This document shows, in pieces, positions 16,681 to 25,359 of a stretch of DNA of 64,000 bases. The first letter of the stretch is position 1. Each line of letters starts with the position of its first letter. This stretch comes from Parvimonas micra (GTDB lineage Bacteria > Bacillota > Clostridia > Tissierellales > Peptoniphilaceae): the NCBI RefSeq assembly GCF_021300775.1, contig NZ_JAJTJP010000001.1:310001-374000 (forward strand), given 5' to 3'. The position numbers and the translations under genes were made by a program. The notes under the pieces are model-generated. The model made no database searches and had not been told where the DNA came from. It saw only the letters and a list, made by a program, of their open reading frames with translations.

Positions 16681-17352
16681 ATGCTAAAAATAGAAAAATT
16701 AATAAAAACTTATGTAAGAGCAAATGAATTTAATGCGGTTGATGATGTAAATTTAACTGTAAAAAAAGGTGAATTTGTAGCTATAATTGGAAAATCTGGA
16801 AGTGGGAAATCAACACTTTTAAATATAATATCTGGAGTATTAAGTCCTACAAATGGGACTGTTATTTTAGATAATAAAGAAATTAGTTCTTTATCGGATG
16901 ATGATAAATCTTTCATAAGAAATGATTCAATAGGATTTATTCCTCAATCTACTGTTGTTATATCTACTTTAAATGTATTAGATAATATTTGCTTGCCATT
17001 CTTTTTAAGTAAAAGGGAAGGAGATTCAATCGGTAGAGGGAGATATCTTTTAAAAGAATTAGGAATTGAACATTTAGAAAATTCTTATCCTAGAGAATTA
17101 TCAGGAGGAGAGTTAAGAAGAGTTACTATAGCCAGAGCTTTAATGAATTATCCAAAGATTATTTTAGCAGATGAACCTACTTCGGATTTAGATGTAAGTA
17201 CTACAAAGGAAGTTTTAGAAATTCTAAAAGAAATAAATAAAAAGTTAGAAACTTCTATTATACTTGTCACTCATGACCTTGCATGTTTAGATTATGCTGA
17301 TACGATTTATACTATGGTTTCTGGGAAAATTACAGAAGGCAATAATATATAG
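16681..17352 (+). CDS. ABC transporter ATP-binding protein (second module)
   Basis: A 223-residue LolD-type ATPase: Walker A GKSGSGKST, Q-loop FIPQSTVV, signature LSGGELRR, Walker B IILADEPTSDLD and H-loop LVTHD. I choose ATG 16681, which begins just after the upstream stop and lies 10 bases after GAGGGAG; an ATG at 16672 is only one base from that site. Last gene of the iron cluster, followed by a terminator. Confidence 0.92.
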   Translation: MLKIEKLIKTYVRANEFNAVDDVNLTVKKGEFVAIIGKSGSGKSTLLNIISGVLSPTNGTVILDNKEISSLSDDDKSFIRNDSIGFIPQSTVVISTLNVLDNICLPFFLSKREGDSIGRGRYLLKELGIEHLENSYPRELSGGELRRVTIARALMNYPKIILADEPTSDLDVSTTKEVLEILKEINKKLETSIILVTHDLACLDYADTIYTMVSGKITEGNNI

Positions 17353-17356
17353 CTAT

Positions 17357-17388
17357 AAAAACTGATTAAATATTTTTAATCAGTTTTT
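17357..17388. terminator. Terminator of the iron-uptake cluster
   Basis: AAAAACTGATTAAA (17357-17370), loop TATT, and TTTAATCAGTTTTT (17375-17388): a perfect 14-bp stem with A and T tracts, usable in both directions. Confidence 0.85.
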
Positions 17389-17461
17389 AATTTGAATAAA
17401 AATAATATTATGAAAACATTATTTACAAAAAAATATTACTTTAAAAAATATTATAAATATA

Positions 17462-17490
17462 TGGACTTTTTTTTCTATATTTGATATAAT
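17462..17490 (+). promoter_or_regulatory. Promoter of the HPr-like gene
   Basis: TGGACT (17462-17467), 17-base spacer ending in TGA, and TATAAT (17485-17490): an extended -10 promoter with a perfect -10 box, 33 bases before the ATG. Confidence 0.6.
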
Positions 17491-17523
17491 TTGTCTAAAG
17501 TAAGAAAAATAAAGGAGGCAGTT

Positions 17524-17799
17524 ATGTTAAAGGAAAAGGTTGTAGTCAATTCAGAAATTGGGCTAAACGCTAGAGTAGCTTCTATGTTTTTAAGAAATTC
17601 AGTAAAATTTAATTCAGATATTATACTAATTAAAAATAATAACAGATATAATGGTAAGAGTATACTAAGTATCTTATCAATGCAAGCTGCAAATGGTGAG
17701 GAAATCGAAATTGAAATAACTGGTGATGATGAAAAAGATGCAATGGAAAGTTTAACTTCATTTTTTGATAAAGACTTAAAAGAATTTTACACTATATAG
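17524..17799 (+). CDS. HPr-fold protein lacking His15 (Crh-like)
   Basis: A 91-residue protein of the HPr family. ATG 17524 follows AAAGGAGG; an in-frame TTG at 17491 overlaps the promoter and is rejected. In HPr the PEP-dependent phosphoacceptor is His15 in GLHARPA; here the same position reads GLNARVA, Asn at residue 15. The regulatory serine is kept at exactly residue 46 (GKSILSILS). This is the arrangement of B. subtilis Crh (Gln15, Ser46), which cannot pass phosphate in sugar transport but works with CcpA after phosphorylation by HPr kinase. It stands alone between two terminators, with no PTS genes nearby, so a regulatory role is likely but inferred. Confidence 0.85.
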   Translation: MLKEKVVVNSEIGLNARVASMFLRNSVKFNSDIILIKNNNRYNGKSILSILSMQAANGEEIEIEITGDDEKDAMESLTSFFDKDLKEFYTI

Positions 17800-17825
17800 A
17801 AAAATCTCTGAGAAGAGATTTTTTA
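17800..17825 (+). terminator. Terminator after the HPr-like gene
   Basis: AAAAATCTCT (17800-17809), loop GAGA, AGAGATTTTT (17814-17823), then more T. The stretch from here to 18196 has no gene; it holds a promoter at 17971 and a long AT-rich leader with a small inverted repeat (TATTAGT/ACTAATA, 18052-18070). Confidence 0.8.
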
Positions 17826-17970
17826 TTTTTAAAAAAGTTGTAAATAATAATAGATTTCAAAATTAATCAAAGTAAATAATATTGTTAAATTATATAGTAT
17901 AATTGAGTGTGAAATAAAGAATTTCTTTTAAAAATCCATCAAAAATATTAATACTTAAAAGCTAAAATGC

Positions 17971-17999
17971 TTGAAAAATCTTCTTTTTTTTGCTATACT
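17971..17999 (+). promoter_or_regulatory. Promoter of the formate dehydrogenase operon
   Basis: TTGAAA (17971-17976), 17-base spacer ending in TGC (extended -10), and TATACT (17994-17999). It leaves a leader of about 190 bases before the first gene. Confidence 0.65.
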
Positions 18000-18196
18000 T
18001 TATTTAGAATATAGTTTATATTTTCACTATATTTTACATAGAATAACCGAGTATTAGTTATATACTAATAAAGAGTACATATTTAAAATTACATGCATTA
18101 CAATTTAATAATAAATGTTTTAAAACATATACTATTTATTTTTTTAATATATAACTGTATCTGGTATTTCTAAAACTATTTAAAAGGAGGCAAATT

Positions 18197-18682
18197 ATGG
18201 CTTTTGTTTTTAATGTTGAAGAAAATCAAGATAAAATAAATGAGCTATGTGAATTTATTGATAAGAAAAAAGATATTCCTGGAGCATTAATGCCAGTATT
18301 ACAGGAAGCACAAAGTATTTTTGGATATCTTCCAGAAGAAATTATGGATTTGATAGCTAAAAGAATGAAAATATTTCCTGCTAAAGTTTTTGGAGTTGCT
18401 ACTTTTTATTCACAATTTTCATTTATTCCTAAGGGCAAGTATCAAGTTGCTGTTTGTATGGGAACTGCTTGTTATGTAAAAGGAGCTCAAGAAATATTAA
18501 ATGAGTTTTGTGACAGAATAGGTGTTGAAGTTGGAGGAACTAGTGAAGATTTAAAATTTTCAGTTGCTCAAACACGTTGTATAGGTGAATGTAACTTAGC
18601 TCCAGTAGTTACTATTAATGAAGACGTTTACGCACATATTAAAAAAGCAGATATCAGAAGAATAATGAGAAAATATAAATAG
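18197..18682 (+). CDS. NuoE-like [2Fe-2S] subunit of NAD-linked formate dehydrogenase
   Basis: A 161-residue 24-kDa-type subunit with a helical N-terminus and a thioredoxin-like [2Fe-2S] domain whose four ligands appear as C-x4-C (CMGTAC) and C-x3-C (CIGEC). It works with the NuoF-like protein to exchange electrons with NAD. The start is supported by AAAGGAGG 9 bases upstream. It is followed after 10 bases by the NuoF-like gene and then a formate dehydrogenase, so the complex resembles the three-gene HylC-HylB-FdhF type sets of purine- and amino-acid-fermenting clostridia rather than complex I. Confidence 0.9.
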   Translation: MAFVFNVEENQDKINELCEFIDKKKDIPGALMPVLQEAQSIFGYLPEEIMDLIAKRMKIFPAKVFGVATFYSQFSFIPKGKYQVAVCMGTACYVKGAQEILNEFCDRIGVEVGGTSEDLKFSVAQTRCIGECNLAPVVTINEDVYAHIKKADIRRIMRKYK

Positions 18683-18692
18683 GGGTGATTTT

Positions 18693-20288
18693 ATGATAAA
18701 AACTGAAGTTGATTTTAAGATACTAGATTCTATAAAAGAAGAAAACTATCCTCTATTAATTGAAAGGTTAAAACAAGAACCAGATAAGTACATAATTGAC
18801 GATAAAGGTATTCGTCTAAAAGGGGAATTTTTTGAAAAACAAACGAGAATCGCATTAAAGAATTTTGGTGTTGTTAATGAACATAGTGTTGAAGAATACG
18901 TTGCTCTAGGTGGTTATTATGCTTTAGCAAAAGTAATTAGTAGTTATTCACCTGAAGAAGTAGTTAATGAAATGAAAAATTCAGGACTTAGAGGACGTGG
19001 TGGCGCTGGTTTCCCAACTGGTAAAAAATGGGAAGGTGCCATGCAACAACCAGAAGGACAAAAATATGTAGTATGTAATGCAGATGAAGGAGATCCAGGC
19101 GCATTTATGGATAGATCTATATTAGAAGGAGATCCACATTCTGTATTAGAAGGAATGGCTATTTGTGGGTATGCAATTGGTGCTGACAGAGGATTTATAT
19201 ACGTTAGAGCTGAATATCCTAAGGCTGTTATAAATTTAAAAGAAGCTATTAAAAAGGCAGAAGAAAAAAATCTTCTTGGCTATAATATAATGGGAACAGA
19301 TTTTAGTTTTCATGTTGAATTAAGACTAGGTGCAGGAGCATTCGTATGTGGTGAAGGTACAGCACTTATAGAATCTATTGAAGGTAAACGTGGTATGCCT
19401 AGAACAAAGGTTTATAGAACAACTGTTAAAGGTCTATTCCAAAAACCAACAGTACTAAACAACGTTGAAACTTTTGCCAATGTTCCTCAAATAATGGAAA
19501 AAGGTTCAGAATGGTATAAATCAATAGGAACAGAAGATAGTTCGGGAACAAAAGTATTTGCTCTTGTAGGAAAAGTTGCTAACGCTGGATTAGTTGAAGT
19601 TCCGATGGGAACAACTATTAATGAAATTGTTTATAATATCGGTGGTGGTACTGGTAATGACAAAAAAGTTAAAGCAGTACAAACTGGTGGACCATCCGGA
19701 GGATGTATTCCAACTGACTATTTTGATACTCCAGTAGATTTTGGTTCTCTTGCTAAGATTGGATCAATCATGGGATCAGGTGGAATGGTTGTTATGGATG
19801 AAACTGACTGTATGGTTGATATAGCTAGATTCTTCTTAGATTTTACAGTTGAAGAATCTTGTGGTAAATGTGTTCCTTGTAGAGAAGGTACAAAGAGAAT
19901 GTTAGAATTATTAGAAAAAATCACTTCTGGTAAAGGTGAAGATGGTGACATTGAAAGACTTGAAGACCTTTCAGAAACTATTACTGTTGCATCTCTTTGT
20001 GGTTTAGGACAAACTGCTGCAAATCCTGTAGTAAGTACACTTCATTATTTTAGAAATGAGTATGAAGCACATGTATATGATAAAAAATGTCCTGCAGGTG
20101 TTTGTCAATCACTTCTTGAATTCTTTATTACAGACAAATGTATTGGATGTACTAAATGTGCTAAAGCGTGTCCAGTAGATTGTATTACAGGAGTTCAAAA
20201 AGAATTACATGTTATTGAACCATCTAAATGTATCAAATGTGCATCTTGTGAAGAGGCATGTCCAGTTGATGCTATAATTAGAAGATAG
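18693..20288 (+). CDS. NuoF-like NADH/FMN-binding subunit with extra ferredoxin domain
   Basis: A 531-residue flavoprotein. NADH site: GRGGAGFPTGKKW. FMN region: CNADEGDPGAFMDR. The [4Fe-4S] cluster site is ESCGKCVPCREGT plus the later Cys in SLCGLGQ. The C-terminal 60 residues add a 2x[4Fe-4S] ferredoxin domain (CIGCTKCAKACPVDC and CIKCASCEEACPVDA). It lacks the N-terminal thioredoxin-like domain found in longer HydB/HymB proteins. It is the NAD-reducing branch of the complex with the subunits on either side; electron bifurcation with ferredoxin is known for close relatives and possible here. Confidence 0.93.
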   Translation: MIKTEVDFKILDSIKEENYPLLIERLKQEPDKYIIDDKGIRLKGEFFEKQTRIALKNFGVVNEHSVEEYVALGGYYALAKVISSYSPEEVVNEMKNSGLRGRGGAGFPTGKKWEGAMQQPEGQKYVVCNADEGDPGAFMDRSILEGDPHSVLEGMAICGYAIGADRGFIYVRAEYPKAVINLKEAIKKAEEKNLLGYNIMGTDFSFHVELRLGAGAFVCGEGTALIESIEGKRGMPRTKVYRTTVKGLFQKPTVLNNVETFANVPQIMEKGSEWYKSIGTEDSSGTKVFALVGKVANAGLVEVPMGTTINEIVYNIGGGTGNDKKVKAVQTGGPSGGCIPTDYFDTPVDFGSLAKIGSIMGSGGMVVMDETDCMVDIARFFLDFTVEESCGKCVPCREGTKRMLELLEKITSGKGEDGDIERLEDLSETITVASLCGLGQTAANPVVSTLHYFRNEYEAHVYDKKCPAGVCQSLLEFFITDKCIGCTKCAKACPVDCITGVQKELHVIEPSKCIKCASCEEACPVDAIIRR

Positions 20289-20304
20289 GTTCAGGAGGTA
20301 TATT

Positions 20305-23067
20305 ATGGCTAATATGATTAATTTAACTATAAATGGTAAAAATGTTAGTGTTGAAAAAGGAACTACTATCATTGAAGCTGCTAAACAAGTTGGAATAGAT
20401 ATTCCTAACTTATGTTATGAAAAGAGTCTTACTGCTTTTGCTGGTTGTAGAATGTGTGTTGTAGAAATTGAAGGAAGTAAAAAATTAGAAACAGCTTGTT
20501 CTACTCTTGTTAAAGAAGGTATGGTTGTTACTACTGAAACTGAAAAGTTAACAAAAATTAGAAGAAATATCTTAGATTTGCTATTTTCTAATCACCCAAG
20601 TGACTGTTTAACTTGTGAAATGGTAGGAAACTGTAAATTACAAGAATATTGCTACAGATATGGAATGAAAAAGGGAACTTGGATTGGGGAAGTTCAAAAT
20701 CATGAAATTGATGCTAATAACCCAGTAATGATAAGAGACCAAAATAAATGTATATTATGTGGTAAATGTGTAAGAGTATGTCAAGATGTTCAAGTTACTG
20801 GTGCAATTGACTTTGTAGATAGAGGTTTTCAATCAAAAATAGGAACTCATAAGAATTTAGATTTAAATACAGAAAACTGTAGATTCTGTGGGCAATGTAT
20901 TAGTGTTTGTCCAACAGGTGCGTTACTAAATAAACAATTAATGGGAACAAGACCATGGGAAATTAAAAAAGTTAGAACAACTTGCCCATTCTGTGGTACT
21001 GGTTGTAACTTTGATTTAAATGTAAATGTTAAGACTGGAAAAGTTATAGGTGTTACTCCAAATGAAGATTCTCCTATAAATGGAACAGAACTATGTGTTA
21101 AGGGACGTTTCCATACAGACTTAATTAATAGTCCAGATAGATTAACAGATCCATTAATTAAGAGAAATGGAGTTTTTGAAAAAGCTACTTGGGAAGAAGC
21201 TTTAGATTTAGTTGCTTCTAAATTAAATGAAACTAAAGAAAAATTTGGACCAGATTCAATTGCCGGTTTAAGTTCTGCTAGAACATGTAATGAAGATAAC
21301 TTTGCATTCCAAAAAATGATGCGTGTTGCTATTGGTACAAATAATGTTGACCACTGTGCTAGAACCTGACATGCTCCTACAGTTGCAGGTCTTGCAACAA
21401 CATTAGGTTCAGGAGCGATGACAAACTCTGTAAACGAAGTTTTTAAAACAGATTTAATGTTTGTAATTGGTTCAAATACAACTGAAGCGCATCCAATAAT
21501 TGGTAATAAAATGCAACAAGCGCATAGAAAAGGTAAAAAATTAATTGTAGTAGATCCTAGAAAAACCGAATTAGCTAGGGAGGCTGATTTACACATTTCA
21601 TTAAAATCTGGAACAGATGCTGCTTTAATCAATGGTATAATGCATATTATAATTGAAGAAGAACTGTATGCAAAAGAATATGTTGAATCTAAAGTTGAAA
21701 GATTTGAAGAAGTTAAAGAACTTGTTTCAAAGTATAATCCAGAGCTTGTAAGTAAAATTACTACTGTTCCAGTAGATCAAATTTATGAAGCTGCTAGAAT
21801 GTATGCAAATGCTGAAAGAGCTGGAATATTCTATACATTAGGTATTACTGAACATACAACTGGTACATCAAATGTAATGAATTTATCTAATTTAGCTTTG
21901 TTATGTGGAAATATTGGAATTGAAGGAGCTGGTATAAACCCACTTCGTGGACAAAATAATGTTCAAGGTGCTTGTGATATGGCTGCTTTACCAAATTATT
22001 TCCCTGGATACCATAAAGTATTAGAAGAAGAAAATGTTAAAAAATTTGAAGAACATTGGAATTGTACGTTAAATAGGAAGATGGGTTTAAGAATTCCGGA
22101 AATGTTGGACGGTGCTGCCGAAGGTTCTGTTAAAGCAATGTATATTATGGGAGAAGATCCTGTATTATCAGATCCTGATGCAAATCATGTTAAACACGCT
22201 TTAAATAATTTAGATTTTTTAGTAGTTCAAGATATTAACTTAACTGAAACAGCTAAACTTGCAGATGTTATTTTACCTGCTACATGTTATGCTGAAAAAG
22301 ATGGTACATTTACTGCTTCTGAAAGAAGAGTTCAAAGAGTAAGAAAAGCTGTTGAAGCTCCTGGACAAGCTAGATTAGATTGGTCTATATTGGCAGATGT
22401 TTCTACTAGACTTGGAGGTAAAGGATTTGATTGGAAATGTGCAGAAGATATTTTCAATGAAATTAGAAAATGTATTCCTACTTATAGTGGAATTACTTAC
22501 GAAAAAATCGAAAGGTTAAATGGAGTTCAATGGCCTTGTACTTCTGAAGAACATGAAGGTACTAAATATCTTCATAAGGGAAGATTTACAAGAGGAGAAA
22601 GAGCTCTTATGATACCTGTAGAATATGAAGGACCAAAAGAACTTGAAAATGAAGAATATCCTATTATTTTATCAACTGGTAGAACATTATATCATTATAA
22701 TGTTATGACAAGATATTCTGATGCTCTTGATGGAATTCTTCCACATGAATTAATAGAAATTTGTGCAGAAGATGCAGCTAAATATGGTTTAGAAGATGGA
22801 GACTTCATGAGAGTTACTTCTAGAAGAGGTAGTGTAGTTGGTAGAGCTAAGATTACTGAAAAAGTAAAACCAGGATTAATTTACATGACATTCCACTTCT
22901 CTGAAACACCGGTAAATCAACTTACAAGTGCTCACTATGATCCAATAACTAAGACAGCAGAATATAAAGTTACTGCAGTTAATATTAAAAAGGTAAATAA
23001 ACTTGATAAAGAATTAGAAAGTGAAAAGTTTGTTGACTTAAATGAATTAGTGGAAGAAATAGTATAG
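20305..23067 (+). CDS. fdhA: Formate dehydrogenase catalytic subunit, selenocysteine-containing, read through TGA at 21367
   Basis: A 920-residue molybdopterin or tungstopterin oxidoreductase that oxidises formate or reduces CO2. The frame is interrupted only by TGA at 21367-21369, residue 355, in the context DHCART-U-HAPTVAGL, which is the active-site Sec of formate dehydrogenases; the protein continues in the same frame to 23067. N-terminal domains in order: NuoG-like [2Fe-2S] (CRMCVVE), His/Cys-ligated cluster (CLTCEMVGNCKLQEYC), two [4Fe-4S] motifs (CILCGKCVRVC and CRFCGQCISVC), then the Mo/W-bisPGD domains beginning TTCPFCGTGC. Start ATG with AGGAGG upstream, 16 bases after the NuoF-like gene. 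A SECIS-like hairpin follows the TGA. Confidence 0.95.
21370..21407 (+). promoter_or_regulatory. SECIS-like hairpin of fdhA
   Basis: Begins directly after the Sec TGA. GTTGCA (21382-21387) and TGCAAC (21393-21398) close a GGTCT loop; CCTA (21376-21379) and TAGG (21404-21407) can close an outer helix. The loop starts with GGT 19 bases after the TGA, as in grdB of this window. This is where bacterial SelB binds. Confidence 0.7.
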
Positions 23068-23095
23068 TTCTAGTTAAATGATATTTTTAAATTTT

Positions 23096-23128
23096 AGATT
23101 GGGAAGTTAAAACTTCCCAATCTTTTTA
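23096..23128 (+). terminator. Terminator of the formate dehydrogenase operon
   Basis: AGATTGGGAAG (23096-23106), loop TTAAAA, CTTCCCAATCT (23113-23123), then TTTT. Perfect 11-bp stem. Confidence 0.88.
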
Positions 23129-23147
23129 TGTAATTTTAGTTTTATTA

Positions 23148-23176
23148 TTGAAACTTATCTAATTTTAATATATACT
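23148..23176 (+). promoter_or_regulatory. Promoter of the two-component operon
   Basis: TTGAAA (23148-23153), 17-base spacer, TATACT (23171-23176), 37 bases before the response regulator start. Confidence 0.6.
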
Positions 23177-23212
23177 AATAGTAATCGGTTTTAAATTTTA
23201 AAGGAGGCAATA

Positions 23213-23896
23213 ATGACAAAAATTTTATTAGTTGAAGATGAAGAAAATATTAGACTATTTACAAAAATAAATTTAGAAAGAGATGGTTTTGAAGTTCTAG
23301 AGGCAGAAAGTGGAGAAATTGGTGTAGAGCTTGCTCTTAAATATAATCCTCAAATTGTAATTTTAGATGTTATGTTACCTGGAATAGATGGTTTTGAAGT
23401 TTGCAGAATTTTAAGAGAAAAACTTCCAAAAATTGGGATAATAATGTTAACTGCTAAAACTCAAGATGTCGATAGAATAAATGGACTTGAAAGTGGAACG
23501 GACGATTATTTAAGTAAACCTTTTAATCCGGTAGAACTTATTTTAAGAATAAAATCTTTAATTAGACGTCTTGATTCAATTCAAAATAGTAGTGATTTAA
23601 TAAGTATTTATCCGTTTAAATTAGACTTATATTCTAAAAACTTTTATAAAGATGGTAAAGAAATAGAATTAACTCCTACAGAACTTACTATTATTACTAT
23701 TTTTATGTCAAATCCAGGAAGGGCATTTTCAAGAAATGAGTTACTGAATATGACATGGGGAGAAGAATTTGAAGGTGATATTAAAATAGTAGATGTTAAT
23801 ATAAGAAGACTAAGAGCTAAAATAGAAGATAATTCAAGTAAACCAAAATATATTGAAACAGTTTGGGGGACTGGATATAGATGGAATTCAAATTAG
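23213..23896 (+). CDS. OmpR/PhoB-family response regulator
   Basis: A 227-residue two-domain regulator. The receiver domain has the acidic pair EDEE near the N-terminus, the phosphoacceptor Asp52 in VILDVMLPG, and Lys in LSKPFNP. The C-terminal winged-helix domain carries LTPTELTI and the DNA-binding end VDVNIRRLRAKIE...ETVWGTGYRW typical of OmpR-type proteins. Start ATG with AAAGGAGG. It overlaps the histidine kinase gene by 16 bases, so the pair is co-translated. The signal and targets are unknown; no stress or metal ligand gene adjoins. Confidence 0.95.
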   Translation: MTKILLVEDEENIRLFTKINLERDGFEVLEAESGEIGVELALKYNPQIVILDVMLPGIDGFEVCRILREKLPKIGIIMLTAKTQDVDRINGLESGTDDYLSKPFNPVELILRIKSLIRRLDSIQNSSDLISIYPFKLDLYSKNFYKDGKEIELTPTELTIITIFMSNPGRAFSRNELLNMTWGEEFEGDIKIVDVNIRRLRAKIEDNSSKPKYIETVWGTGYRWNSN

Positions 23897-25359
23897 TATA
23901 TGAGAAAATATCAAAAAGAATCAATATGCTTAAGGATTTTTTATTAAAAAAATCTTTAAAGACTAGAATAATGACTCAGTTTTTCTTAGTTATTGTATTA
24001 ATTGTAGTTTTTTTTGAGATTTTTTTAATATTTACTATAAAAAACTATTATTATTCCGGTGTTACTGGGATAATACAAAGTCAAGCAAAATATAGCGCTA
24101 AACTTTATGAGGTACATTTAGCAAATTCTAGTTTATCTGAAATTGTACTAGATGATATTGAAGAATTTTATAGTGAAGTTAATGCTCAGGTTCAAATTCT
24201 TAATAACTCGGGAAAAGTATTAGTAGATACAGTTAATGGGAATGAAATTGGAAACGTATTATCAACAAATGATGTAACATCAGCTAAAAATGGAAGTTAT
24301 GGATCTAATATATATAAGAATCCTATTACAAATAATAATGAATTAGCTGTTTCAATTCCACTAAATAATGGTAATGAACAAGTTGGTATAGCAAGATTTA
24401 TTATTTCCATGGAAAATGTTGATAGTATTATTGCTCAAAGATATCTAGTATTTTTCTTGTTTGGATTTTTTGTAATTGTTATAGGAGTAAGTATTAGTAT
24501 CTTTATGAGTACCAAGATAGTTAATCCTATTGAAAAACTTACTAATGTTGCTTTAAAATTAGCAGATGGACAATTAAATGAAAAAGCTGATGAAGTTGGT
24601 GATTATGAAATTTCTAAATTAGGAAGTACAATGAACTTGATGAGTGAAAATTTGGTGAAGAAAGAACAACTAAAAAAAGATTTTATCTCAAGTGTTTCTC
24701 ATGAGTTGAGAACTCCATTAACAGTTATAAAAGGATGGGCATTTACTTTGCAGCCAGAAGCCAAAGGAAATAAACTTTTAGAAGATGGATTGAGTATTAT
24801 AGAAAAAGAAAGTGATCGTTTAGGTAATATGGTTACAGAACTTTTAGATTTTTCTGAACTAAGTAGTGGAAGACTTATAATGAATAAAGAGCTATTTGAT
24901 TTAAATGAACTTGGTATATTCATCAATAAACAATTAATGCCAAAATCTAGTTCAAAGAAGATTGATATGTTATTAAATTATGATGAATCTAGAAGAGTTA
25001 TGGTTATGGCAGATAGAGATAGAATAAAACAAGTATTTATTAATATTTTAGACAATGCACTAAAGTTTACTGATGAAGGTGGAGTTGTATTAACAGATAT
25101 TAAAATAGAAGATGATAAAGCTGTAGTAGAAGTAATAGATAATGGTTGTGGAATTTCAGAAGAAGAAATTTCTTTAGTAACAGGTAAATTTTATAAAGGA
25201 TCAAATAGTAATTCACATACAGGGTTAGGTTTATCTATTTGTGAAGAAATAGTAAAAGCTCATAATGGTAATTTAATAATAAGAAGTGTTCTGGAAAAAG
25301 GTACAGTTGTTAGAATAGAATTACCATTAGAAAAGGGAGAAATTCAAAATGAAGTATAA
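23881..25359 (+). CDS. Sensor histidine kinase
   Basis: A 492-residue membrane kinase: helix 1 about residues 33-52, an extracytoplasmic sensor of about 135 residues (possibly PAS-like/Cache), helix 2 about 189-210, HAMP, then HisKA with phosphoacceptor His274 in SSVSHELRTPLT. The ATPase domain has N box INILDNALKFTDEG, G1 VIDNGCGI and G2 HTGLGLSIC. It phosphorylates the upstream response regulator. The next gene overlaps it by 11 bases. An internal ATG at 23926 is an alternative start, but the longer form is kept because it follows GGGGGACTGG and the overlap is typical of such pairs. Confidence 0.93.
   Translation: MEFKLVYEKISKRINMLKDFLLKKSLKTRIMTQFFLVIVLIVVFFEIFLIFTIKNYYYSGVTGIIQSQAKYSAKLYEVHLANSSLSEIVLDDIEEFYSEVNAQVQILNNSGKVLVDTVNGNEIGNVLSTNDVTSAKNGSYGSNIYKNPITNNNELAVSIPLNNGNEQVGIARFIISMENVDSIIAQRYLVFFLFGFFVIVIGVSISIFMSTKIVNPIEKLTNVALKLADGQLNEKADEVGDYEISKLGSTMNLMSENLVKKEQLKKDFISSVSHELRTPLTVIKGWAFTLQPEAKGNKLLEDGLSIIEKESDRLGNMVTELLDFSELSSGRLIMNKELFDLNELGIFINKQLMPKSSSKKIDMLLNYDESRRVMVMADRDRIKQVFINILDNALKFTDEGGVVLTDIKIEDDKAVVEVIDNGCGISEEEISLVTGKFYKGSNSNSHTGLGLSICEEIVKAHNGNLIIRSVLEKGTVVRIELPLEKGEIQNEV

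Noticed and set aside
17882-17903. Promoter TTGTTA/TATAAT upstream of the formate dehydrogenase operon
   Set aside because: The spacing is only about 10 bases; a much better promoter lies at 17971-17999.
20847-21632. Long open frame on the - strand across fdhA
   Set aside because: It is antisense to the conserved fdhA coding sequence, has no ribosome site, and its protein resembles nothing; a shadow frame.
20305-23067. Two separate genes or a frameshifted, broken formate dehydrogenase
   Set aside because: The interrupting TGA is in frame and sits exactly at the known selenocysteine position, followed by a SECIS-like hairpin; the downstream part continues the same protein.
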